Of a stretch of DNA of 64,000 bases, positions 19,651 through 30,006 are shown one piece after another. A model generated the notes under the pieces. It was not told where the DNA came from, searched no databases, and saw only the letters and a list, made by a program, of their open reading frames with translations. This DNA is from SURF-28 sp034521465 (GTDB lineage: Bacteria; Bacteroidota; Ignavibacteria; Ignavibacteriales; Melioribacteraceae): positions 310,001 through 374,000 of the forward strand of contig JAXHMN010000010.1 of NCBI GenBank assembly GCA_034521465.1. The letters run 5' to 3'. A program made the translations under genes and the position numbers. Numbering within the stretch: position 1 is the first letter of the stretch; each line of letters begins with the position of its first letter.

Positions 19651-21297
19651 TTAATACTGCCAAAATCTTTTCCCGGGTAGTTCAAGTTCAACAGCCTGCT
19701 TCTGAAATGCTTTTTGTGTCAACACCATTCAATTTCTGGTAGCGCTTAAATATGCTGTCATTTTGTTCAACATACTTTGTACCCTAGGTAATGATCGTTA
19801 TTTTCATATCTCTCCAGCCACAAAGCCCATTGCTCTTTCGTCAACGAGTTCTTGATATGCTTTTTCAACATTTGCGTAAATAGGTTCCCAATAATCAGGA
19901 CGCGATTCGTACAACAAAAGGGAGTAGTATCTGCATGCGAATTAATTTCCGAAAGCATTATCCGGGGATATCATACAATGCAGAGGGTACCCATTTACCG
20001 GGATGATTTGAATCAACCCAACGTTTTGCTTCAGCGTCGCCATGTTCGGCTGCCCAAGTTATCATTTCGGATGAGATCTTCCCCAAGTTCCCATACACCG
20101 TGCCATTGGGTGTAATCGGCTCCCATCATTATTGCTCCGTGCCCGAAATCTTCCTCCTCCGTGATGCCTAAAGCTTTATACATCATATCTTCCGGCAATT
20201 CATCCCTACCCTGTTCAAGAACCGGATCCGGAATAATATTTCCCGTCAAGTTCCAATCGATCAGAATAATTCCAGTACCGGTAAGTTTCTTCGTCCAATA
20301 AACAAATTCTCTTCTCATTTCATCGTACTGCAGGTTTACTAAATCTGCTGTAAGCAAAGAGACTTCCACAAAATTCGGGCGAGTGACAGCTTTTACAAAA
20401 CCGACTCCATCCTGCCGCGTTTCATTTCCCATTCACCAAGCTTTTCCTTTTCCCAAACGGTTCTAAAAGCTCCAAGGAGATTGTGATTCCCAAGCTAGGC
20501 GTGCGCTAACGTTATGAGTCATTGGCTGATTTCCATCAGAATCCATGTGACATGTTGTGCGAACCGGAATATCAATTGGGATTTGATCTTCATCATCCGA
20601 TTTATAAGTCAAGTCCATGTGCTTCTCTGTTGCTCTAAGATATTGCCGTGTTTTGATTCAAGAGTATATCTTCGATATGCGGATGATCGGGACCGAACGT
20701 GACATTCACCGCAAGTTTCCGGCTGCCTTGCAACTGCTTTACTGAAATGGTGCGTTTTGCGTGACATACATCGCACTCGCCAACGCTTCCGTCAGGCGAC
20801 ATTGCACCAACGCTACGGCATTGCTCGCATCCATGTCTCGATACGCATCGGAAATTCAAATACCGATCGATCAGCATTTTTAATCAACCAAAATTGATGA
20901 GCACGTTCTCACTATCTGCAAATTCCGTTACTTGTTGTTCGTGGCATTCTGCACAGTCCCCCGGGTGTCGGATGTTTTGCAACACGAATATCACTTTCGG
21001 GACAGGAGTACGCGTCGAAGCTCTCCTTCTTCGGCAGTGTGGCAATCAATACAAGAAATATTTGGTTCAGCACGTAACGCTTCTGTTCCCAGTGATCAAT
21101 TGCTTTTACAGCTATTCCTTCACCCCGTACGACAATCCACACATCTCTTGTTTAATCCACTTACTTCAGTAATAGGTTGGGGATCGACCGAATGTTTCAT
21201 TTCAACACCGGCGATGATAATCAGTATCACAACAAGTAGTATGCCGAAAAATCCCCACTAACATTTTTTGTGTCTTTAAAGAATCTTGTTCAGCCAT
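19651..21297 (-). CDS. octahaem HAO-family cytochrome c, frameshifted
   Basis: Periplasmic, membrane-anchored multihaem enzyme of the hydroxylamine oxidoreductase family, likely acting on nitrite, NO or hydroxylamine. The start at 21297 gives MAEQDSLKTQKMLVGIFGILLVVILIIIAGVEM, an N-terminal membrane anchor. Across frames the haem motifs are CVDCH, CIDCH, CAECH, CEQCH (read as CEQCR before correction), CDVCH, CGECH, a seventh at RTTCHMD (its first cysteine lost to an indel) and CKSCH. NQPMTHNVSARLAW between hemes 7 and 8 is characteristic of HAO-like proteins. The C-terminal part (DLVNLQYDEMRREFVYW) is helical and ends with a stop at 19651. About 549 residues. Whether the cross-linking tyrosine of true oxidising HAO is present could not be settled through the frameshifts. 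Confidence 0.82.
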
Positions 21298-21323
21298 CGA
21301 AAAGCTCCGTTAATTACTTTTTA

Positions 21324-22368
21324 TTAATAAACAAACATTTCATATACAGTGGAAAAACAAAAAGAGAATAGCGCATAAACTTCCGAAGAAATAATGACTT
21401 TAATTTTGGGCCATTTTGTTCTGATATATTCATCGATGAAAGGCCAAAACGTTCCGACAATTATGAATACGGTTATGAGATAAATACCCAACTTAACAGG
21501 AAACTTCAGCAGCGAATAGACTCCATAGAAATACCATTCTGGTTTAATATGATTTGGTGTAACGTGCGTATCGGCAGGCTTCACCTAATCCGGGGAAGTA
21601 TAACTGTTAGAGCACTTAATACGGTTAAAAGGAATAATCCAATAATTAATGTTTGATAAAAATGTTCCGGGATAGAATGGATAAGTTTCTTCCTGTCTTT
21701 TCCTTCAATTTTAGCCACACCGTGAAGCCGCACAAAAACCAAATGAATCATTAATAAAATAAATAACACTGCGGGCATAAATATTACATGTAAATTGTAG
21801 AACCGCGTAAGTGTATTTGCTGTTACTTCTATTCGCCTCTCAACAATTCAAGAACCGGCACACCGATAAGCGGTATTTCCTTAATCATATTGGTCCGAAC
21901 AGTTGCCGCCCAATATGATAACTGATTATAAACTAAGGAATATCCTGTAAAGCAAAGTGTTAGAGTAGATAAGAAAATCACTACACCTAATATCCAATTC
22001 ATCTCGCGCGGTTTTCTGTATGCTCGTGTAAAGAATACTCGAACCATATGCAGAAAAATTGCAATCACCATTAGGTTTGATCCCCATCTGTGAAGCCCGC
22101 GAATGTAAAAGCCCATTCTCACTTCTTCAGTAATGTATCTTACACTTTCGTAAGCCATTTCGGGTGAAGGGATGTAATAAAACGTGAGCATAATTCCCGT
22201 TACAACTTGAAGAATGAATAAGATTAATGTTGTAGCGCCGAGTGCGTAATACCAGTGTTTCACGTGAGCGGGTATTGGTTCTTTCATCAAAACTTCAAAA
22301 GCTTCTGATGACGTGTTCTTTGTCAACAGGTATTCGTTTCGCAAAACGAATCTTCTAATTTTTCCCAT
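21324..22368 (-). CDS. petB: cytochrome b of a bc-type complex, frameshifted
   Basis: Di-haem membrane subunit that oxidises quinol. The start at 22368 overlaps the Rieske stop (TAATG). The N-terminal domain has RGLHRWGSNLMVIAIFLHMVRV (histidines 13 residues apart) and NLHVIFMPAVLFILLMIHL (14 apart), the b6-like spacing. The C-terminal part contains NHIKPEWYFYGVYSLLKF with the PEWY motif of the quinol-oxidation site. About 350 residues, so b6 and subunit IV are fused in one gene but shorter than mitochondrial cytochrome b. Frame breaks near 21830 and 21585. No cytochrome c1 gene follows; the HAO-like cytochrome does. Confidence 0.88.
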
Positions 22369-22817
22369 TATGATAATCCTCTGTCTCTTTCTTCCATCCA
22401 CATGTAAACTAGATTATCTTCTACATCTACTTTATACTGATTCAAGGGTCTTGCGGGGGACCGCTCATTACTTCACCGCTTGCGCTGAATATTCCTTTAT
22501 GACATGGACAATAAAATCGATTTCGGTAACCTTCCCATCAATTTTACAGCCAAGGTGAGTACATATTGCCGAAAAAACTTTAAGCCGTCATCAGTTCGTG
22601 CAAGGAATAAATCACTTTCGCCGTAAGAAACTTCTTTTGCTTCACCGATTTTTAATTCATCAATTTTTCCGACTAATAGTTTTCGCTTCTTTACTTCGGC
22701 TTCACCGGGAAGATAAATGCGAATCCGTGTCTAATTAAGCAAGCAGCACTTGCAAACAGACCGGTACCCATTAGCCCTTTAGCTAGAAATTGCCGCCTGT
22801 TTTCTTTCTTGATCCAA
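22368..22817 (-). CDS. qcrA: Rieske 2Fe-2S protein, frameshifted
   Basis: Iron-sulfur subunit that carries electrons from cytochrome b. TTG 22817 is the likely start because it follows ACCGGAGGTCGAAAA. The leader (RRQFLAKGLMGTGLFASAACLI) holds two arginines before a membrane helix. The cluster motifs are CTHLGCKI and FYCPCHKGIFSASGEVMSGPPARPL, with both cysteine-histidine pairs present. It ends NLVYMWMEERDRGLS and overlaps the cytochrome b start. Two or three frame breaks. It is the first gene of the three-gene operon. Confidence 0.87.
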
Positions 22818-22865
22818 TTTTCGACCTCCGGTAAAATTAAACCATTATCATAAGATGCTTTTATC

Positions 22866-22880
22866 CCAATATTTATGCCA
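22866..22880 (-). promoter_or_regulatory. possible sigma-54 promoter of the Rieske/cytochrome b/HAO operon
   Basis: Minus strand TGGCAT-AAATA-TTGG matches the -24/-12 form except for the last base (TTGG for TTGC). It lies about 49 bases before the qcrA start, the same distance as in the nap promoter. This would put both operons under the NtrC-type activator between them. Confidence 0.5.
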
Positions 22881-22984
22881 CGGTGGGATTATTTAATTTA
22901 TTGCGTTTTTTGAAGATTCTTAGAGAGTTTTGTGGAAAATGAGGGTTTGTGGATTGATTAAAAATCGTCAGTTAACGGATTTAC

Positions 22985-23485
22985 GTCAGTGGGAACAATT
23001 ACTGCTTGTTATAAAAAGTGAAATATTCAAATCTGCTCTTTTACACTTTTCTTCCATGAGTTTCATTAATAGACCATTTTCACCCATATAGCCGATAGTC
23101 AATTCTAGATAAATCAATTATCAATTCATTACGTTTGAAAGCAGCTCTTGCGTTACTCTCTTCATTGATTTTTCAAATTCAGTTATTTTCAACAATTTAT
23201 TGTCAGCAACAAGATTTGAATTCACCGGCTATTTAAGAAACATGCCTCTTGCCAAAACTAATATTATCGGCTGCTTCCCTTTGCTTAAATAGTGGAATAC
23301 ATCCTTTTCAATTTTTGAGTGGAAGCCTGGAAATAACAGCGATTTCCCTTTTCATGCTGCTCAATTGCCTAGTCGTAACATCTGAGGATTTTTTCGGCAG
23401 GCATTTCCTTGCAGCACAGAAAACCGATTTTGTATCTGTTTAACAGTTCTCTATTTCCTAAGTAGTTCACCGAGGAAAACCACAT
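22985..23485 (-). pseudogene. DprA-like DNA-processing protein fragment, heavily frameshifted
   Basis: Minus-strand pieces read MWFSSVNYLGNRELLNRYKIGFLC, PAEKILRCYD, AIEQ.EKGN, ISGFHSKIEKDVFHYLSKGKQPIILVLARGMFL, and RVTQE..ARAAFKRNELIIDLSRIDY. The segments resemble the Rossmann-like (SLOG) DprA-related family, in which GFHSKIEKDVFHYL and PIILVLARG are conserved. At least six frame changes and several stops occur in 500 bases, more than in its neighbours, so true decay is possible. Function is unclear; some members sit beside mobile or defence genes. Confidence 0.5.
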
Positions 23486-23649
23486 TAATTTAGATTAATA
23501 TTAAAGAATTGTCAGTTCTTTTGGCTAAAAGTACACGAAAAAAGCTAAACGCAACTTGTTATAATATAATCACTTAGCAAATTACACCTTAGAATTGTTT
23601 GGCTTAAGTTTGGCTTAGCATGACTGATTTAGCTATAAGATTTAGCTGT

Positions 23650-25301
23650 TTAGTACCTATTGGGAATATTTGTTACTGCCAATATTTTTGATTGATGATC
23701 CTTATGAGCCATTTCATATAATAAATTCTTAATCTTTCTGCGTTTCTGCTCTGTAGTTAGAACATCGGAAATTTTGTTAATCAATAGTTCGTTGATTTCT
23801 GCCCTTGTAGCTTCGTTGTATTCATTAATAAAATTTATAACCAAATCTTTATAGTACTTTTTGTCAAAGGCTAGATTCTTGATATAGGATGATTTATCTC
23901 CGCTGACTCTTGAGATATTAGATGAAATGTAAATATTTGGATATCTGCCTTCAACAAGATTTTTCTTCCGAAGGAATGTAGATTCTTCTTTAGAAATTGG
24001 TTTATTTTTCTGCAAACGATCTAAAAGTATAACATCGTAAATATCTAAATCAGTTTGAGATATAAGAAGTTTCGTATATTTTTCATCTAAAATTTGACCA
24101 TAGATTCTTACGAAGCTTGGTCTTGGGAAAGTTCATATTCAGGTAAAGGGAAATAGCGCTCTTTCTGAATAATAAACATTTTTTATTCCACTTCCGATTG
24201 TGTCAATCATATTCAGGTTAACCATAGCTTCAGCAATAAAAGATCTATTTCGATAATAATTGGGTGGAGCGTTTTGAGTTATAACGGATTCAACAGAGCC
24301 GGTAAAAAGCTTCCGGTATTTGTAAATGTTAAATCATTCGGATTTTCTACAATAGTAATTCTGTTATTGAATCTATAGTCTTGATGTGCAATTGCATTAT
24401 GTAGTGCCTCTCTATTACAAAGCTGTCATACATATTAATTTCGATTGGAAAAAGTGTCCGATCCGGCATAAATCGATTTCAAGATTTCTAATTTTATTGA
24501 GAATCCGGTCTGTGTTTAATACCAGCGGGATCAGATAGTGTTCGTAATCTTTTTCAATATTATTTTCACTTTTTAATATCCACGAAAGACGAGCAGTACT
24601 ATTGTCAAGATGATGTGTCGATTCAGGTTTCCCGAGTAAAATGATTGTCGTTTTAGTTATCTTGTTGTTAATTGTAAGTTTTGCTTTATTAAGAAATGTT
24701 ATGTCATCCCATTCATTGATATCTTTTAATAGTTTAGGATTCTTTACGCCAAATTCTTCTCTTGCTTTCTTAATGGCAACAGGGTTCATTTCATTGAGAG
24801 TTGCATTATGACAAATCTCTGCGGACCAGTCAGTATTGAATTGTTTGATTTCTTATGACTTCCAATTCTTGCAGGTTAAGTGGAACTAACGATTCACTCA
24901 TCTCTTCCATAAAAATGACCTTTCCAAGAAGTTGGATGTCGTAATGCCGGCCGGAATCTGAAACATAACCACTCGACCTTTGGTATAGGCTAATCTGATA
25001 AATATTAATGAAGGTAATTCGATTATTAGTTCGTTCCGCTACCTCTAAATTTTAGATTGTCGAAATCAGTTCTATTTATCCTAAAATTGGAACCAACAAT
25101 ATTACCATTATCTGCAACACCAAAAACCAACCATCCGTATTCTTTGTTCTTTAAATTAGCTTCATTACTCAAAGCAGAGAAATATTTACCAATATCATTA
25201 AAATGAAAACTCGTTTTTGCTTCTTTTAACTCAAACCATTCTGTTTCTTTTGGTAAGCCAATTAATTGTTGTAATAAAATCTTTAATTCACGTTCAATCA
25301 T
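23650..25301 (-). CDS. AlbA_2/Schlafen-type ATP-binding protein, frameshifted
   Basis: The start at 25301 reads MIERELKILLQQLIGLPKETEWFELKEAKTSFHFNDIGKYFSALSNEANLKNKEYGWLVFGVADNGNIVG, the AlbA_2 domain (E..ELK, ISA.AN, G.L.FGV.D.G). The middle contains MNPVAIKKAREEFGVKNPKLLKDI and THHLDNSTARLSWILKS. The end (KSSYIKNLAFDKKYYKDLVINFINEYNEATRAEINELLI) is a winged-helix region. About 550 residues. Proteins of this type act as nucleic-acid-associated regulators or defence factors; the precise role is unknown. Frame breaks near 25030, 24840, 24415 and 24130. Confidence 0.72.
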
Positions 25302-25313
25302 AAAATTACATTC

Positions 25314-25560
25314 CTATGATGTAACCTTTTCAAATTGCCAAATTTTCTTAGCGATTTTAGCTAATAATTCATATCTCTTCATCGTTCAAAATCAAAGCGG
25401 TGTAAATCGTTTGCAATATCTTGTGTCAGTTTGATATTATATTTTTTGTTTAAGAAATTCTGTAAGGTTGTCAAATATTTTTGGCATGAATCACTTTCGA
25501 CTAATAAGTTAGCTACATGTTTTATAGTAAAATAATACCCTTTAAATTCAATAAACAGAA
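25314..25560 (-). other. short coding-like fragment upstream of the AlbA_2 gene
   Basis: Pieces in three frames (FKGYYFTIKHVANLLVESDS; MPKIFDNLTEFLKQK; IKLTQDIANDLHRFDFE; RYELLAKIAKKIWQFEKVTS) look like a continuous 70-80 residue helical protein or the tail of a longer one, stopping at 25314. No family recognised. The 13-base gap to the AlbA_2 start suggests an operon. Confidence 0.3.
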
Positions 25561-25583
25561 TTCAATTTAAAATGTAGAATTGA

Positions 25584-25624
25584 ACAAAAAAATCCCCGTA
25601 ACCAATTTAGCTGATTACGGGGAT
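25584..25624 (-). terminator. rho-independent terminator after nrfA
   Basis: Perfect ten-base stem ATCCCCGTAA / TTACGGGGAT (25592-25601 and 25615-25624) with a T-run on the minus strand, about 25 bases past the nrfA stop. Confidence 0.85.
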
Positions 25625-25648
25625 ACATTAGAATTAGTTTGATTATTA

Positions 25649-27151
25649 CTAATAATCTATCAAAGTTCCTTGTCTTTCTCTTGCAAGACTATCCCACTTA
25701 GGAACTGTGTTTTCCAATAATTTTTCTTTATCCGCTTCCAGCGCTTCCATATCCAAACCAATGTAAGCTTGCGCTTTTGCCTTTGTGGAAATATCGGGCA
25801 TATTAATCGGGTAATCGTACTCCGTTCTTAACCAACACTAAAGCAAGTTCTTTACGAGCTTGTTCTGCCTTGTGAATACCGGTTGCTAAAACTCTCAATG
25901 CTTCATCGGGTGAATGGAAACCGACACCATTGGCAGCGGCAACCCAATCCCATCGCCATTGTGCGTGTCTTATTAACTCTTGTGCTTTATCCATCTCGTT
26001 TTGAACTGCGCCGTTATCCCATGCAGTTTTTGCTTCAATGTGTGCAGCGGCTAAAGCTTCTTCCAATAAGCCACGGAGTTCCATAATTCTGATCTTGACG
26101 ACTGTAAACCATTTTTATCAACTGTTCCGTTTCGTCATGGTGACAATCGAAACAAGATTTTTCAATATTGTTCAAAGGTGATTGAATATGATGATCTGTA
26201 AATTTAACTCCACCTTCGGTCTTGTAAGGCATGTGGCAGTCTGGCACAGGAAACACCTTGCTCAGCATGTGTTCCGGTCATAAATAATTCATAATCGGGA
26301 TGCTGCGCTTTGAGCATTGGGGTTTTACTTAAAGCGTGTGTCCAATCTACAAAATCCATTTCATCGTAATACTCTTCCATTTCATCTGCACTGAACCCCT
26401 TATCCCATGGGAACGTTAGATAAGGAACTCCGTCGTGCCCTTCCTTATCGAAATAATATTCGACATGGCATTGAGCACATACGAGTGATCTCATTTCGTT
26501 ATGTGAAAAATCTTCCATGGATTTACCTTGTCTCTCGAATGCTTCAACTAGCGCCGGGCGAGTAATTCTGAAGATTGATAGTTTTTGGATCGTGGCAGTC
26601 TTGACAACCTATTGGATTAATAATCTGATGTCCACGGTCATACCAGTTTGCATCATAAAATTCAGCTGACACCTTCTTCAGCCATCACACGCGGAACAGT
26701 CGGTGCTTTTACATGTCCAGCAAGTTGAGGGCATAGGTCTTTGATCTTCGCCGCCGGTTCTTGGAATGTCTCTGATATCTTTTATTGCGTGAGCATGACC
26801 TCTTCCTTGGTTATATTCTTTTGCAAATCCATAACCTGCCCACATAACCACAAGTTCAGGAAAATTGTTCAAGATAGTCTATGAATACCGAACCCGCATA
26901 TTTACTTGCAAAATTTGTGTCGAGAGTTTTTCTGTAAGTTTCATATTCACGCGGATAGTTTTCTCCCCATACTTCGTTGCGCGGCTCCCATTCGGGAAGT
27001 GGTTTTACGGGTTTGAAAGTGAGTGCCTCACTCCTTCTTTCCACAATTGATGAGGCAAATAAACCAATAAAAAATACAACAACGACTGTAGTAAAGATAA
27101 AAGCCAGCCCACCCATGGTTTTTCTTTAATTATTTCTTGAATTGGTCTCAT
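25649..27151 (-). CDS. nrfA: ammonia-forming cytochrome c nitrite reductase, frameshifted
   Basis: Pentahaem periplasmic enzyme that reduces nitrite to ammonium by six electrons. The start at 27151 gives MRPIQEIIKEKPWVGGLAFIFTTVVVVFFIGLFASS, a retained N-terminal anchor. The catalytic haem is bound by STCWTCKSTD (lysine in place of histidine), followed by CQDCH, CAQCH, CADCHMPY and CFDCH. FTDHHIQSPLNN includes the distal histidine region. The C-terminus (QWRWDWVAAANGVGFHSPDEA, then ALVLVKNGV) is the dimerisation helix region. About 500 residues. Frame breaks near 26870, 26680, 26540, 26240 and 26060. It is co-transcribed with nrfH 25 bases upstream. Confidence 0.92.
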
Positions 27152-27175
27152 TGATCAACCTTTGATTTATTGTAA

Positions 27176-27804
27176 TTAATTTTTCTTCTCTGTAAAAAAC
27201 TTCTTCATCCAATTCGGAGTAATTGATTCCAGTACTGAGGAAGTTTGTGCATATGGTGTTGAAGATAAACCGCCAACTCTTCCGCTGAGGCACTTCTCTG
27301 TGACAATCCCAGCAGTAACCGGGATCTTTGGTCTTCAACACTTCTATTATTAATTGCTCTTAAAGCGATCGGATGAATTTGGTTTGAATGACATCTAATA
27401 CAATTTTCTTGAACGGCAGCTTTCCCAGCATCTTTTATTCTAATAACTTGCGGTTCGAGTCGGAATGTAAACATTGTTGCATGACGTAATCCGTCCATCG
27501 CCTTAAAGTAATAAGTTCTTACGATATGATCTTGCGGTAACGTGGCAATCGTTGCAAGTTGCAACTCTTGCGTGACTGCTCCTTTCCCATGTTGCATATT
27601 GAGGAGTCATAACATGACAATTAATACAAGCATTGGGATCATCCGATAAATAAGAAACGGCATTGGAGATATAGAACATATGCATTCCTATGCCAAACAA
27701 AATCCCCAGCATAATTATAACCGGGAATCTCCATCGCGGCGGCGGAGTAAAGAGTGATATTACCTTTTTTATTGAACTTTTCTTTTAGTTGTTTCTCGAG
27801 GCAT
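27176..27804 (-). CDS. nrfH: NrfH tetrahaem quinol dehydrogenase, frameshifted
   Basis: Membrane-anchored NapC/NirT-family cytochrome that takes electrons from menaquinol to NrfA. The start at 27804 follows GAAAGGGAGAG. One membrane helix (VIIMLGILFGIGMHMFYISNAVSYL) is followed by CINCHVM (the first-haem site with the methionine seen in NrfH), CNDCH, CIRCH and CWDCHREVP, ending KFFTEKKN. About 208 residues, slightly longer than the Desulfovibrio protein. Frame breaks near 27745, 27540, 27330 and 27230. Confidence 0.9.
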
Positions 27805-27805
27805 T

Positions 27806-28901
27806 GTTACTCTCCCTTTCCAGAAAGCTTTGTTTAATTTTTCAATATCTGCTGTACTGCGTGGGTGACCAAGTGATTCAATATTTTTTTGATGAATTGT
27901 GTACTGTTCTTTGGTTACTTCATTCTGCCAATTTCCGGTTACAACTCCAAGCGCAATATACTAAAAGATAAATACCAACAACTCCAAGCGCAATATATTT
28001 TTTGTTAATTTTTGATTTTCCGACTTGTGTTCGTAGCTGTAGTGTGTCTTCAACCGGGCATGCATCAACACAACTCATACATGTTGAACATTCATCCGAC
28101 CAAACCGTTTTTACACTATCGACTTTTATAAATGATGGGCAAGCTTTGTTGCACAATCCGCAATCAATACAGGAAACCGGATCACGTTTTATTTTATTCG
28201 GGCTTGAGTAAACTTCCAATCCCAAGTAATGCACCGTAAGGACAAAGATATCTGCACCAAAAATTTCTAAAAGATAATCGAGTAGACCAAACAACACCGC
28301 TATCACAATTAAAGAAAAGCGAGTAGTATCGGCAAAGAACATATACATTTTTACATCTGCCACTAAATTATAAGGACTGTCTAGGAAAAACTTTAATGAA
28401 GCAGCAGTCATCGCAAAAAATATTGAGTAAACAAAGAACGCAAGCAACAAATACTTCAGACTTCTCAGCGGATAGTCGAGTAACTTCGGCATCTTAATCC
28501 GTTTCTTAAAAAGTTTCTTAGCAACTTTATCGCCAAAGTCACCAACAAGCTCGGATAAAAATCCAATCGGACACATCCAGCTGCAGAATGCCTTTCCAAA
28601 TATAAAGGATACAGAAATGATGCCAATCAAAATTACAAATCCGGCAGGGGTGTGCTTGATGGATTTCTCCGGTTAAAAAGAAGTAATACAAACTCATTAT
28701 AGCGCTTACTGGTAAAATCCCTCTACTCCGGGCTGGGCGGTTTCCGACAGTTGACGGGTTTCCGTCTTGCAAAGATTCGACAAAAAAGTGAAATTCTACA
28801 CCAATCCAGATACAAAGCAGTGCAAATCCTGCTTGTACCCAAAATCTATATTTTTGTATCGGTTTTTCTGTATTTCGAATGAACTTCTTTTTTTCTTTCA
28901 T
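27806..28901 (-). CDS. NapH-like membrane polyferredoxin ahead of nrfHA, frameshifted
   Basis: Polytopic iron-sulfur membrane protein that may supply or bypass electrons for nitrite reduction. The start at 28901 (MKEKKKFIRNTEKPIQKYRFWVQAGFALLCIWIGVEFHFFVESL) gives the first helix. IFGKAFCSWMCPIGFLSELVGDF holds the CX3CP motif; more helices follow, then a ferredoxin part CIDCGLCNKACPSFIKVD and CSTCMSCVDACPVEDTLQL. The C-terminal helix ALGVVGIYLLVYIALGVVTGNW is followed by a tail (HQKNIESLGHPRSTADIEKLNKAFW) running into the nrfH start. The N-terminal half of the family often carries an FMN-binding domain, which is absent. Frame breaks near 28640, 28250 and 27960; the stop position is therefore uncertain. 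Confidence 0.75.
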
Positions 28902-29105
28902 TTTACTGCCGCTTTCTATTAATCAGAGTTATATTTCTGCTTATAAATTAATATAATTAGACTTCCTTGTCAATGAAAAACGTTTAATAAATCATCATTT
29001 TCGACGATATAAAGATACTATTTCTTCGATTTCACTTGCAAATGGACATCGGAGTTCTTTATTATAATCAGAAATTATTTTCCTTTTTATAACATGGATT
29101 TAAAT

Positions 29106-30006
29106 ATGCTGCGAGAGAAATAATTAAAATAGATGAAGAACTTTGTGACGGATGCGGTGACTGTGTACCCGCCTGCCATGAAGGAGCGCTTCAAGTAATT
29201 GACGGAAAAGTTAGATTAATAAGCGATTTGTTCTGCGATGTACTCGGAGCATGTCTAGGCCATTGTCCACAAGGGGCTCTTACGATCGAAAAACGAGAGG
29301 CCGAACTTTACGACGAAACGAAAGTTATGGATTACATTGTAAAAGGCGGACCGAATGTGATCAAAGCGCATCTCGAACATCTAATTGATCATAACGAATT
29401 AGATTACGTTACCGAAGCAATCGAATACTTAAATAAAAATGATATTGCGATTCCGGAATTGCGTAAAGAAAAAGTTGAACATACAGGATGCCCCGGTTCG
29501 CAAGAAATCAGTTTTGAAGATGAAACCTTTTCCGAAGAACAAGGCAAACGAAAATCTCACTTAACACAATGGCCGATTCAATTACATTTAGTTTCACCAC
29601 AGGCGCAATACTGATAGAGATTCGCATTTACTACTCGCTGCTGACTGCTGCGGATTTGCTTATCCCGATTTTCATAAAGATTTTCTAAAAGGTAAGTCGC
29701 TTGCAATAGCTTGTCCAAAACTCGACAGCAACAAAGAAGTTTACATCGAAAAATTATCGATGATGATTTCACACAGTAACTTAGAAGCAATTACAATTCT
29801 GATAATGCAAGTCCCCTGCTGCAGCGGTTTGGTCCAGATGGTGCAGCAAGCAATTGAAATGAGCGGAAGAGAGTATTCCGGTTCATGCGAAAGTGATTGG
29901 AATTGAAGGGACAATTTTAAAAGAGGGCACAAATAAATTAGATGTTTTTTTATTGAGAACACAGTACGCTTTGTCTCGAAAGATAATAATTGAAAGGCAA
30001 ACTTAA
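29106..30006 (+). CDS. 4Fe-4S dicluster protein heading the DUF438 operon, frameshifted
   Basis: Cytoplasmic ferredoxin-like protein. After a lost base near the start it reads AAREIIKIDEELCDGCGDCVPACHEGALQVIDGKVRLISDLFCDVLGACLGHCPQGALTIEKREAELYDE, two 4Fe-4S motifs close together. A linker TGCPGSQ follows, then a C-terminal domain (LLLAADCCGFAYPDFH, LAIACPKLD, EAITILIMQVPCCSGLVQMVQQAI) with further cysteines. The stop overlaps the next start (TAATG at 30004-30008). About 300 residues. This combination is common beside DUF438 and haemerythrin genes in anaerobes; the biochemical role is unknown. Frame breaks near 29610 and 29870. Confidence 0.72.

Noticed and set aside
23249..23443. Plus-strand 64-residue frame
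   Set aside because: Opposite strand of the DprA-like remnant, which has recognisable motifs.
28905..29105. AATCAGAAATTATTT as a third nar-type palindrome
   Set aside because: Only the left half matches; the right half (TTATTTTCC) is not ATTCTG.
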